Assembly (NCBI GenBank): GCA_963693365.1
Contig: CAVNZM010000011.1
Location: forward strand, 4,216,001-4,280,000
Reading direction: 5' to 3'
DNA length: 64,000 nucleotides
Source: Amoebidium appalachense
Lineage: Eukaryota > Ichthyosporea
A program made the translations under genes and the position numbers. The number at the start of each line of letters is the position of its first letter. Position 1 is the stretch's first letter. This document shows positions 50,701 to 61,319 of this stretch, piece after piece. The notes beneath the pieces are model-generated. The model ran no database searches, was not told the origin of the DNA, and saw nothing but the letters and a program-made list of their open reading frames with translations.

Positions 50701-50964
50701 CGGTTTGCACTTCACTCTCACGTGTGGTGCGGCAAGTACAATAATGCCTCGGTTTTTCGCGTAACCGGGGTGTGTGGATGTGTCGACCAATGTAGAGTTG
50801 AATTTGTGGTGGTTTTTAAACTGTGTTTCGCAAATCACTGTAAACGTGTGGTTGTTTGTCTGTTGTTGTATGTAGCTGATTTTATCGTCGAGTGTCCCGG
50901 GGGGGAGGCCCTTTTGGGGGCCCAGTGTCCGAGCATTCCAGAAGAAGAAGGATAAATTAGGCAT
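47770..50964 (-). CDS. Non-LTR retrotransposon ORF2: APE endonuclease plus reverse transcriptase
   Basis: An uninterrupted 1064-residue frame starts at ATG 50964. The N-terminal AP-endonuclease-like domain (about 1-220) shows WNAR (N10), ICETQ (E46), GDFN (134-137) and SDH (207-209), the catalytic set of APE-type LINEs. The reverse transcriptase (about 400-700) shows CGPDGLP, FRPITLT (474-480), FIDWKTAYDSV (540-550), GLLQGSLLSP and the active-site YADD (638-641). The C-terminal region has several Cys/His residues. The ORF2 product would nick target DNA and copy its own RNA in place (target-primed reverse transcription). The lack of stops or frameshifts suggests recent insertion. The ATG lies in ATGCCTAA, overlapping the ORF1 stop. 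Clade assignment is not attempted. Confidence 0.93.
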   Translation of the reverse strand: MPNLSFFFWNARTLGPQKGLPPGTLDDKISYIQQQTNNHTFTVICETQFKNHHKFNSTLVDTSTHPGYAKNRGIIVLAAPHVRVKCKPVAKTEFSVSIEFLSNVFTFVYYPPSMSVVELTHELSQLPMSTVILGDFNTRLHHTDTLQVSVGYPSKPPERAIPLARYVQSHTLRFPQISHAHNTDWGVAFWPSTMSKLSLPPNLSRSSDHSPILFLPKISLDLLPPPPPTFRLRLSQLKSQWGRVDVCVCYATKHPIYMRLLESAQARPDSHLVLDTCTNFIVDDLIDLGDYAGGGRKEYPDALLLPNTTPARLGEPLSQKESLRRLASMNRFGPPARIIGDTTGDPLIDSDKYFSELFKDRTPAQKPIVWPVDPSIPIESILPFFSPDAIWSVISSYSSSKSCGPDGLPAGFLKILVPSYPQKESDRAIKPDLTIMLSSLFSWCVKCGHVPSSWLDTLVIPIVKKDSEGPISSFRPITLTQVVRRFFEACLLRLFAHHPRFQSILHIHPCQSAFRKNNSCYVQIMALHDSMQVGAQYVGFIDWKTAYDSVSPGLLWEKLAARGVPHCIGVLLEALLSQTYGRAVVNGHLSYGFARTRGLLQGSLLSPFLFNLFIDDLAVKIYAENDDPINNFPPALLYADDLSLLARTPRRLQRLFDVVSEWCKANLMILNIDKCGVLVPDIANNLHTFTLPSKPVPIVPEYKYLGVPVDSVGVMFPHMVEKRVELARKRLAFFSANIFKDTPLHPSIRLTFIRTFVFPACEYGLPLLAAWIKKERTRALKPLANFLEAEVASFLSNNCCKPGPVTLSIYGLVPIAARVSYLALKFNKHISRLKKYLPSHPLFSIRPVPSSPLPSFLPSLSPSPLGTNTNKPRNSVCVTLDCHLLIKHVHNHKIITQYNKWKKIPHDTRPDESIHLEKLSLMSRFIYTDRLNHIAKYGTRKCITPKYILPSCRTGLSLADGIIDQLPRFYCTRAIQWRSNKYKVASFACPNNTHTHQFNRSCIAKCSLIDHIIPQHTHVTFTTDTQKDSLPVNYNILDFILNTRNYDLFIRCIDWLEKHITTKL

Positions 50965-51379
50965 CGGTTTGGTCCGACACCTGTGGGGTTGGTTCCCACT
51001 TGTCGCTTACGGGGTCGTATGCACGACCTTCCGCCAGCGCGAACAGTTCGCAGAAGAGCTCGATTTCCATCTCGCATCGGCGTTTGCGCTCGAGCAGTTT
51101 CTCACCAGAAAACATTGGTTCCTTCGTGTCCGTGTCTATCACGCTCGTAGCATCGTTTTCCAACTTTGCGAGGAACTCTTTTGCCTTGCTGATGCGTACA
51201 CGACAACGTGTGGCGCACGCATTCTTAGCAGACACTTTACGTTCTTTGTCTGCTTTCTGAATGTTTTCCGGCGCGCATGGGTCGTAGCTTGGGAGGTGGG
51301 TGAAGAAGCTTCCACACCCCTTTGTCGCGTCACGGATGAACGCACGGTTATAGTCGCCCCGTACTGCTACTTCCAGCAC
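50957..51379 (-). CDS. Retrotransposon ORF1-like frame upstream of ORF2
   Basis: About 140 residues, Lys/Arg/Glu-rich and probably coiled-coil in the middle (IQKADKERKVSAKNA, KEFLAKLEND, LLERKRRCEMEIELF), ending in TAA 8 nt inside ORF2. There is no ATG at its start. A second frame opens at ATG 51465, reads 32 codons (MKEKQLQAG...) and stops at 51368, overlapping the start of this frame. A single frameshift, mutational or programmed, would join them. I see no gag zinc knuckles or RRM, so the function (RNA binding) is inferred only from position. Confidence 0.55.
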   Translation of the reverse strand: MLEVAVRGDYNRAFIRDATKGCGSFFTHLPSYDPCAPENIQKADKERKVSAKNACATRCRVRISKAKEFLAKLENDATSVIDTDTKEPMFSGEKLLERKRRCEMEIELFCELFALAEGRAYDPVSDKWEPTPQVSDQTDA

Positions 51380-51465
51380 ATCGTATCCAATGAAGGACAG
51401 ACAAAGGATGCGAGAGCACCGGAAATATCTGTGATATCTCCGGCTTGCAATTGCTTCTCTTTCAT

Positions 51466-51640
51466 GAGCATATCAATAAAGCCATTATATATAAAAAAAA
51501 TTCAAGTCTGGGATAACTCTTCTTCGTTTCCTTCGAACATATGAGCACATCAATAAAGTCATTATTAAAAAAAAAGTTCGATGGCTTCTATTTTGCTGAG
51601 CATATCAATAAAGTCATTATAGATAAAAAAAAATTCAAGG
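51466..51640 (-). repeat. Three degenerate monomers upstream of the retrotransposon
   Basis: GAGCATATCAATAAAG followed by an ATTAT and A-rich stretch occurs from 51466, 51543 (GAGCACATC variant) and 51598 on the plus strand, spaced 77 and 55 bp. They lie just 5' of ORF1 in the element's sense direction, where promoter monomers are found in some LINEs. Confidence 0.55.
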
Positions 51641-52928
51641 CTGGGGGACCCACGTAACTTGATAGGAGGAACCTGCCTATTTCTAATATTGGAGCGTTTT
51701 TATTGGTCTATCGATAAGATGCAAATACCTAAAAGATAAATTGAATAATATGAGTCATATATATCGATTTTCTTTTTCTCTTACATATTAGCTGTTATTG
51801 TATGTGGCACTTATCATAAACGTAGCAAACTACATAAAAAAATTCTATGTTATTCAGCTGCCAAGGCATAGGGAGTTACCTAACTGAAAACGCAGTACAC
51901 TATGATGATGCGGAAGTGACTGCTTGATTGTTGTACCAAAGTTTCCAAACCCTGGGCGAGTTATGTGATTCACATTCCAGAGCGTCCTTCCGGCACGCAA
52001 AACTTTGCCCGACGTCGACAGCCGCGGACGCGGCACGCGTGTATGAGCAAGGTGTACTGGTCTGTACTATGGTGCACATGCCGTGTGACATAATCGCACA
52101 GAGCCGTGGAGGCCCTGGGATAGGCAAAAAAAAGCCAGGGTGATGGCATGGGCACTTGGAATAATTGCAACCCCAATTACAAGATTTTAGCTGGCATAGT
52201 AATTACATCCTGCACGTGTGGGAGAGAAGCTAACTACATACGAAGCTCTGCAGTGCATGCCGGACCACATATCACATGAATGCATATATAGTAACACTTC
52301 GATATCAATCAGATATCGATCAGTCATTGATTGACAAGTCAAAGTCGTCATTGATTGACAAGTCGATGTCTTGAATTGCCAAAGTGACATCTAGCAGGAA
52401 GACGTGGCCGTGGGGCATCTTTGGAGTCTTTATTCATATTGTAAATAAAGGCGCCGTGTCACTGAAATCGTGTCAATACCGAGGTCGACTGAGCTCCGAA
52501 AGTCGGGCACCGAAAGTACAGACACTATTACCATGGCAGTGCCAATCCAGCAGAGATGTGCATTCAATCGTTTAATTGTGTCAAACATTCGTGCATGGTA
52601 TCTCATAGCAGTAGGTTAATAGGTGAGATTAGTTTCCACTCGATCCTAGAACTCCAAATTGCGAATCTGTAAGGACAGAACAAAAAATAACGTCTAGTAC
52701 TAACATAGACCTACAACGATATCGTCGAAACTATTTCAGAGGCTCAGAGCAACACGGGGCCTTGTTGGTCAGTTATCAATAAAACAAAATCTATATTAGG
52801 TATAATGTCAGAAAAAGCCAACAGCTGCATACTGTATCGCGCCCTATGTCTTGGGAGCCGCTAAGAACAAGTCAGGGTTATGGGTCTCAGTGTCCTTAAA
52901 AATTCATTGCAAGAATGTCAGGCGGCAA
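51641..52928. other. Unique AT-rich DNA between the retrotransposon and the RRM gene
   Basis: No gene seen. A direct duplication GTCATTGATTGACAAGTC is at 52323-52340 and 52347-52364, preceded by GATATC-rich sequence. The region must hold the 3' UTR of the minus-strand RRM gene. Confidence 0.4.
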
Positions 52929-53134
52929 TCAGGAGCTCTTGATGACAACCGTGATGATGGAGTTGTCCATCATGTGCCTGCGCCAGAAACAACGTTAGCA
53001 TTTCACTTTCTAAACACATTCCTAAGCCCATCAGTTAATCTTCAGGATAAATTCAAAAAGGCAAAACAAGCTTGTGTTTTGTGTTGGTGTGTGTGTCTGT
53101 GTGGAGAGGGGGGGGGAGAGGTGGGGGAAGCGAG

Positions 53135-53167
<33 letters not shown>

Positions 53168-55983
53168 TTGTGTGTGTGTGTAGGTGTGGTGCTGTTGAAA
53201 GAGAGTATGTGCGCTAGTAGCATTGACAGGGACACATACCGGTTGAACTGGCGCCTTGCCTTCACGGCATCCTCCGGGTTTGTGTACACCGCTGTGGCCC
53301 TTCGCGCCAACGTATCCACGTTCAGGATCTGCCCGACGTACAACACGTTAGCCATGGCGGGTAAAAATGTGCACAACTCGTATACGTGTGGGTGTGCATG
53401 TGCAGTTTGACCAAAGTGCAACTAAGAGGGAATGGTACAGCGCGGCGGGGGAGGGGGGGGGGGGGGGGGGGGGGGGGGTCAAGGGTGGCGGCATGTTGCA
53501 CGCAGGACAAGCACAACAGACTGTTGGGAACCACATGGATGGTCGAGGTACACACTGCGACACATGAACGTGCGTGTGCACTGACACACACGCACACACA
53601 CTCACTTCCGCTCCCCCCCACCCCACCCCCTCCCCCTCTCCCCCTCTCTCTCCGCCAAACGCCAACTAAAGCATGCTGACATTCAGCAAACACATGAATT
53701 CATCAGCACACTAGCACACACCAGTACACATTCCATAGGCACGTCCCCCCCCCCCCCCCCCCCCCCCCACCACCACCACCACCACCCCCCCACAACCACT
53801 GCCCCAGCACAGACATAACACACACACACACAAACACACAAACACACACACGCACGCATACACACCTGCACGGGGCCAGCCTTTGCCAACAACTCATGCA
53901 GCGCGGACTGGGTAACGGATACAGGCAGGTTGCTGACAAGCACAGAACACTGCTGCCCCTGCTGGCCCTGGGGGGGTCCTTGGGAAGATCCCTGGGGGGG
54001 TCCATTACTATGCTGTGGTCGGCCATAGTCTTGGGGCCTCCGCTGGTTGTGATCGTCGCCTTGGTCGTGGCTACCACGGTGGTGGGGGGGTCGGTCCTGA
54101 AAATTGCCCCTACAGCAAGAAATCTTTCGTTAGTGCAAGGGGAAAAACATGTGGGGTTGCAAGGGTGGTGTAGAAAGACGAATCAAGACAAAGAGCCCAG
54201 AAGCGAGGAAGGCTCCTATGGGAGGACTGTATGGATCATGCGGGGAGGGGGGGGGGAAGAAGCTGTATTGGATGTATAGTAGGTTCCGAATTATAGGCCC
54301 ATTCGGGTCAGGCGAAAAAACTGTTTAATGTGCTCTCACCAATTATAAAGGGTAGTCATTTTTCGGGTCTGACCCGAACCGGATCCCTACAAGAGTCTCC
54401 CTAAAAACGATTGATCGTGTCTGCGAGTGTGTGCATACTGTGCATTGCAAACGGTTTGGGTCGGAGTGGTTGAGTGTGCAGTGAATAGCTAGATCAAAAG
54501 CCGCAAAAGGGACCTGAAGCAGAGCGATGTGAGAGGTAGGAGGAAGAGTGCGAGGGGGAACAGAGGGCACAGGCCGACATCATCAAGCAAAAAAGCAACG
54601 AAATACACAGCAGGGCACCACGAAAGTCCCAAGCACCCGTCAGCGTAACGTTAAATGATCTATGCAACAGAACATGAGCACCACCACCCACCTCTGCTGG
54701 TTTTGGTCATTATAAGGGGGTCTGGGTCTCTTCTGCATATTCATGCTGTTGTAGTCCTCACTGTGCCGCTTGTTGCCGTATCCGGGCCCATTTGGTACCA
54801 TATCCGGTCCGTTGGGTCCAAAATTTCCTCCGCCCCTTGGACCCCCCATGCCCATTCCAGGACCCATTCCCGGGCCCATGTTCTGGCCTGGGGGTGGGTA
54901 TTGGGGGCCGGGTCCGGGCCCACTGCCACCCATCATAGGGCCGGGGCCCCCACTACCCATCATTGGCCCGGGACCCCCACTACCCATCATTGGCCCGGGA
55001 CCCCCACCACCCATCATAGGCCCGGGCCCCCCACCTCCCATCATCGGGCCGGGACCACCACTACCCATCATCGGGCCCGGTCCCCCACTACCCATCATCG
55101 GGCCGGGGCCCCCACCACCCATCATAGGGCCGGGGCCCGGAGGCCCAGGGGGGGGTCCTTGTTGCTGCTGCTGAAATGGAATTTCGATGATTAGATAGAT
55201 AGACCCCCTAACAACCCGCTCTCATGGTCTTTCTGTGTTGCACATGCAGAGCCTAATGTGTTCGTTTGCACCCACCGTGTATCCTGCACGGTTTTCTTTA
55301 CTCTTTGTTCGGTGTCTGTGCATCCTACTGCTTCCTCGCTTACAACCCCCCTCCCCCCTCCCCCCCCCAACTCCAACCCCCCCCCCCCCCTCCCCCCGCC
55401 CCGCCCCCTCCCCCCAAAAAAACACACACACATGAAAAAGGGGGGGCTTATGGCTGTCCTCGGAGGCTTCGCATACTCCATCCTGGCGATCCTACCCACA
55501 ACCTCCATGTCACGTAGACTCAAAAAAAATGAGCCACTCAAAGCAAAAACAACACGCGAAAACATACCCTCCCTCTAAGTGCACACAAAACAGAAACGAT
55601 AAATGTCAAGCAGAGGGTTTACTGCAAGACACACGAAAAAAAAAAAAACCAACAGCGCGGAATAGATACCAAGAACCTGGGGTTGACGTGCACAGTTCCT
55701 CGCCCTTTCACCGGTCTGTATGGGCACAAAATCCAATCAACACTTGACATGATTGAGAAGTCATAAAGGGAGCCGATTCATGTCGTAGCACCTCCCCCCC
55801 CCCCCCCCCCCCCCCCTTGGGTTCCCCTTCCCCAGAAGCCCCTCCTTGCTTCTACCAATATTTTCAACACGGCATTAAAAGGGGCACAACCAGACGTTAC
55901 ATGAACAAATGGAAGAGCGAGGAGGAAGAGTGAGGGAGAGGGGGACGGAAGAGAAGAATCCTTTACTCGTTCAACTCCTTCCC

Positions 55984-56028
<45 letters not shown>

Positions 56029-56256
56029 CGCTCTTTAAACCCGAGAACATGAAAAAAATAACACCAACACACGCATGCACGAACAAATGCACAAACCAAC
56101 GAAAGGGACGGAATGGCATTACTTACCCGCCTGCAGGGCCGCCCACGTTGGAATCCATGCCACCAAAGTTGCCACCCCCCTGCTGTGTGCACCCGTTAGC
56201 CCCCACTGCATATACTCAGTGCACGTTGTGCGACAAAAAGAGAACAAGAAGAATAA

Positions 56257-56315
<59 letters not shown>

Positions 56316-57227
56316 GGGGGGAGAGGGGGGGGGGGAGGGGGGGTGTTCGGATGCCTTCCAGGGTACCAAGAACACATTCATGACAGACACACAACGCAGA
56401 TTGCAAGCACAGAAAAAGAACATGCACCATAAGAGCGTGGGCACGGGCAAGCCTAGTTTGTGGTCAGAACAATCTGGTCAATGAGGAGCAAAAGGGCTTC
56501 CTTGCATGCACAAGTGTTCAGGACAGAGGTGGCTGCAAACATTGCACATTAGCACCAAACGACACCCAGCAAACAAAGTCATACAGCCAAAACTGAGAGT
56601 CAACCACCCATCTAGAACTGCCTTGTATGAAGCACAACACCTTAACTCCTTCACTGCGTACCTTCCAACTCCTTCGCTGCGGTAGATTTCACAAGTAATT
56701 GGTCTCCTATAGTATATATATTTCTTTGGTAACATTTTCTTGGTGGGTTGTCAATCAGAGCCCAGGCACCACTACATCGGTGCCATGGGTACACGGCACG
56801 AAATTGCAAATCACAATGAAGATTATATCCACAAGCTAAAATGGAAAGGGTTTACTCACGTTCCCTTGAAAATTCCCACCACCCATGTTGCCCCCTCCCA
56901 TGTTGTTGTTGTTGGTGTTGTTGTAGAATCTGAACGGGATAATAGCAGTGTCGGACACACCTTCCGGAATAACCCTAAAAACAATACCCCCCCCCCCCCC
57001 CCCCCCCCCCCCCAAAGGAAAAAAAAAACCCCTCACGCACACACATGTGCACATACACGAGCGCGCGCACACACGCACACGCACACGCACACGCACACGC
57101 ACACGCACACACACAAACACACCACCACCATCCTCACCCTTGCACAAACACATACAACCACCCCTCGAACATAACCCCCCCGGCACCCCCCCCCCCCCCC
57201 CCCCCCCCCCCACCACCACCCACCAAC

Positions 57228-57275
<48 letters not shown>

Positions 57276-59465
57276 AAAAAAAAAGGAAGAAAGAAAGAAA
57301 GAAAGAAAAAGAAAAAGAAAAATGGAAAAGAAAACCCGCCACCACCATCTATCACCACACATACTGCCAGCAGAGCAGCTTTATTCGCAATCATGACCCC
57401 AACACTGGCATGTGCATAGACAGACAGCACGTGCAGCACAGGCACATGGACGTGGCCACACGAGGGCACCCAGCACGGGCACACCCACACAGAGATAAAA
57501 AGGGGATGTGTGAACAACCCGCCGACGGGTGTGGGTGTATGAAACCGACGGAAGCCCCGGGATGATGAGGGGGAGATAGAGGGGGGTGTGTGGAAGGATG
57601 AGGAGGAGATAGGGAGTTGGGGTGTGTGTGTGCATGTGGTGATGGTGGCAGTGGTGGGTGGGTGGGGGGGGGGGGGGGGGGGGGGGGGGGGCAATTACAT
57701 ACAAGGAGTGCACAGCAACACATACCAAGACAAGTGATGCAAAAAAGGGAATCTGTGATATGCAACAATTGCTCAACCAGACAGTAACGCATGCAGCCAT
57801 CAATACATCAAATAAAAACTTTCTCCCAGCCACGCATGCTAACGAGCAAAAACGACACCCACCCTGTGTTGTTGAAATTCCCTCCGCCTTGGAAGTTGCC
57901 AGTCCCTTGGTTGCCCATACCCCCGCCTATATTCCCACCCATATTCCCACTGCCCATATTCGTATTCCCGGGCCCCATATTCCCGAACCCTCCACCACCC
58001 ATACTCCCACCCATATTCCCACCCATGTTTCCTCCACCCATTTGCGGCGGTGCGCCATTCATATTTCCGCCCATGTTACCCCCCGTCGGCATCGGCCCAC
58101 CCATGGCCTGTCCGGAATTCCCACCACCCATATTTCCACCGACGACCGGTGGCCCCACGGTGGGGTTCATGTTCACATTCCCCATATTTCCGACCGGGCC
58201 GGGGGGGACACTAGCGTTAGGTTGCTGGTTTCCAGTTGCCGAAGCCTGCTTCTTGCGCAATTCATACTCCTCGCGTGCAGACAACCTCTTCTGTGGAATT
58301 TGCGGCGGCGGAGCGGCATTGAAACCCCCCATGGGTTGACCGAGGGCTACGGGGGGGCCCATGACATTTGGGACATTTGGCGGTTGCTGGGGGGGGATGT
58401 TTGGGTGGGTGAAGGGACCAGTGGTGGGGCTCGGGCCCATATTGACAGGGTTGAATGGCGGCTGCATGGGCCCACGTGGTCCACCTGAAAAAAGGTTTGG
58501 TTTCGTCAATACTAATGGATTGAGGAAAGTGAAAGAAACACATGACAGCAATGACTCCCCCACCCCCCACCCCGGGCCCCGGCCCCGGCCCCGTCCCCGG
58601 CCCCGGCCCCGGCCGCTGTTCTTACCCGTCTCCCCCTTCGTCCTCCTCTCATGCTGCAGAATAGAAGTAGACTACACCGTGTCGGGAACAAAACAAGCTA
58701 GCCACCCCCTAAGTCTCATATCCCCCGCCCCCCTCCCCCCCCCCTCGCCCCCCAATACACCCACACCCACACCCACACCCACACCCACACCCACCCACAT
58801 CAACACACACCACCACCACAATCCAGCCATCTTTAGACACACAAAAAGCACAAACATTGCTATCACACTACGAAGATATCACTAGCAGACAGGGGGGGAG
58901 GGGGAGGGGGGGGGGGGGGTTTGAATGCGGAACACGGTACGAAGTACGCATACACGATGAGAAGCATGGTGCAGGACACATGCAAAGGCAAACATTCAAG
59001 TATGCAACATCAGCCATGCGCACAGTATGCGTCATAAGCAGAGCCCATCCTCAGGGAGGGCCCAAGTCATCAATTGCGTCTGAGTTTCGACCCCTTAGCC
59101 CGCGTATATACGACTCTCCAACTCAGACAGCAGCATCAACTGAACTTGGGAGGGTCAACCCGTCTTGATCAAAGACGAGCAGGGTTGCTTATGCAAGCAA
59201 GGTGAGCAAAACGGTGAAGACGTGTGTGCAAACTAAAGCAGTGCAGCGAAAAATGCGTATGTGCTTACAGATGCACGACACAGAGCAACCATGCCCGGTT
59301 GCATGGAAGTAAGGCGGTCTCCACACAGCGGTCTGTCCTGAAAGGACACCTCTGAAAGAAGACTGGGGGGGTTTGAATGCGGAACACGGTACGAAGTACG
59401 CATACACGATGAGAAGCATGGTGCAGGACACATGCAAAGGCAAACATTCAAGTATGCAACATCAG

Positions 59466-59496
<31 letters not shown>

Positions 59497-60345
59497 AGAG
59501 GGAGAAAAGGGGGGGGGACGGTGGGGAGGGGAGGGAGGGAGTGAAGATTGTTGACGAGCTACACATACCAACACCAACGCACTCAGTAGTGAAAAAAAAG
59601 GCGGGGTGGTGAGGATAAGCGAGTGTGGGCAGGGTTAATGGGAATAAAGGGACGCAAGCATAACTGTGTGTGACGACTTACCCATCTGGTTGCCAGGCAT
59701 ATTCCCAGGACCCCACAGGTTGCCAACAAACTGCAGGCCAAGCCCATCAATCATTAGTTGCATTGAATAGCCTTTTTTGTCCAGCAAAAGCCTTACAAGT
59801 TACAACACTCTGACATGATTATGAGCAGGTGTCATTATGGGCAGACCAATAGTGGCTTGGGGGACCACCCATGCCATCATTGGGAACAATGGTTTGAAAG
59901 GAATAAATATACGTACGCTATACTACCAAGTACAAAGATTCACAAACCGAAAAAATAATGCGGATACACAAAAACGGCCACGCGAAGAGCATGTACTATC
60001 ACTGCCCCATTGGTAGAAGGGGTGGGCGGGGAGGGGGGGGAGTTGTACCTGAGGTCTTCCCATAGGCCGAGGGAGAGGGTTTGGCATAAAGGGCTGGCCC
60101 ATCCTCATGGATCCCTGCATGCACATATATCAGATAGGTCATACATTACAAACTGGCTCCCACTTCAACCCCCCCAAAAAGGGGGGGGGGGGAATGCGGA
60201 ACACGGTACGAAGTACGCATACACGATGAGAAGCATGTTGCAGGACACATGCAAAGGCAAAAACATTCAAGTATGCAATATCAGCAATGCGCACAGTATG
60301 CGTCACAAGCAGAGCCCATCCTCGGGGAGGGCCCAAGGGGGGAGG

Positions 60346-60385
<40 letters not shown>

Positions 60386-60878
60386 GGAAAGAAGGAAGTG
60401 AAAGGATGGGAGAACAAAAATAAGAGGGGGGGGGGGGGGGGGGGGGGGGGAGGAGAAAGGAGGAAAGGAAAGAACACAGATTGGGGAACCAAAAAAAAAA
60501 AAAAAAGAAGGGGGAGGGGGAAGGGTTCAGAATATGGTAAGTAGTACGTAGTACAAATATAAAACAATAGGACATAAGGATATAGGGGAGGGGCAGGGGG
60601 GGAGAAAGGGGGGGGGGGGGAGGGGGGGGGCGGAGGACGCAGTATGCAACAAAGGTACAGTATACCCTCGGGGGAGGGGCAGGGGGGGGGGGGGGGGGGG
60701 GGGTATGATTAAGTTATGGCTTACGAAGGGCACATTCACGTCGACATCACATTGCGGATTTTGTAAAGCACACACACAAAGAACGCATCATAAGCAGGGC
60801 CCATCCTCAGGGGGCGCCTAAGTCAAACTGAGGAGCGAGCAAAGCTCATTTACGCGTGTGTATTGGTGTGTGTTGGGA

Positions 60879-60926
<48 letters not shown>

Positions 60927-61275
60927 GATGTATGCGTTAGGGTGGGGGGTTGGGGGGTATGCATCAGAGGGTTGGATATACGGAGGAGGAGACACCAAAA
61001 GACAAACCATAACAAATCACAAAATTAAATCACCCGAAATCAAACACTGGGGGGGGGGGGGGGGGGGGGAGGGGAAGAAGAAGAGCAGACAGAAGAATTA
61101 AGGGGGGAGGGGGGGAGGGATTACGTCTTGCACAAGTCCAGGTCGGCCGCCCAGTAGTGGCATCTCTGCAAAGCAAAATAGTCTTAACACAGTGCACCGA
61201 GCACATCAGGCATAACAATTTAGATACCAGCCATCTATTCGGCGCCACTTTTCAAAAGCACTTTCGACCCCTCTT

Positions 61276-61319
<44 letters not shown>

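Noticed and set aside
60095-60110. GGCCCATCCTCATGG resembling the retroposon core
   Set aside because: It lies inside an in-phase RRM-gene exon and similarity ends after about 12 bases.
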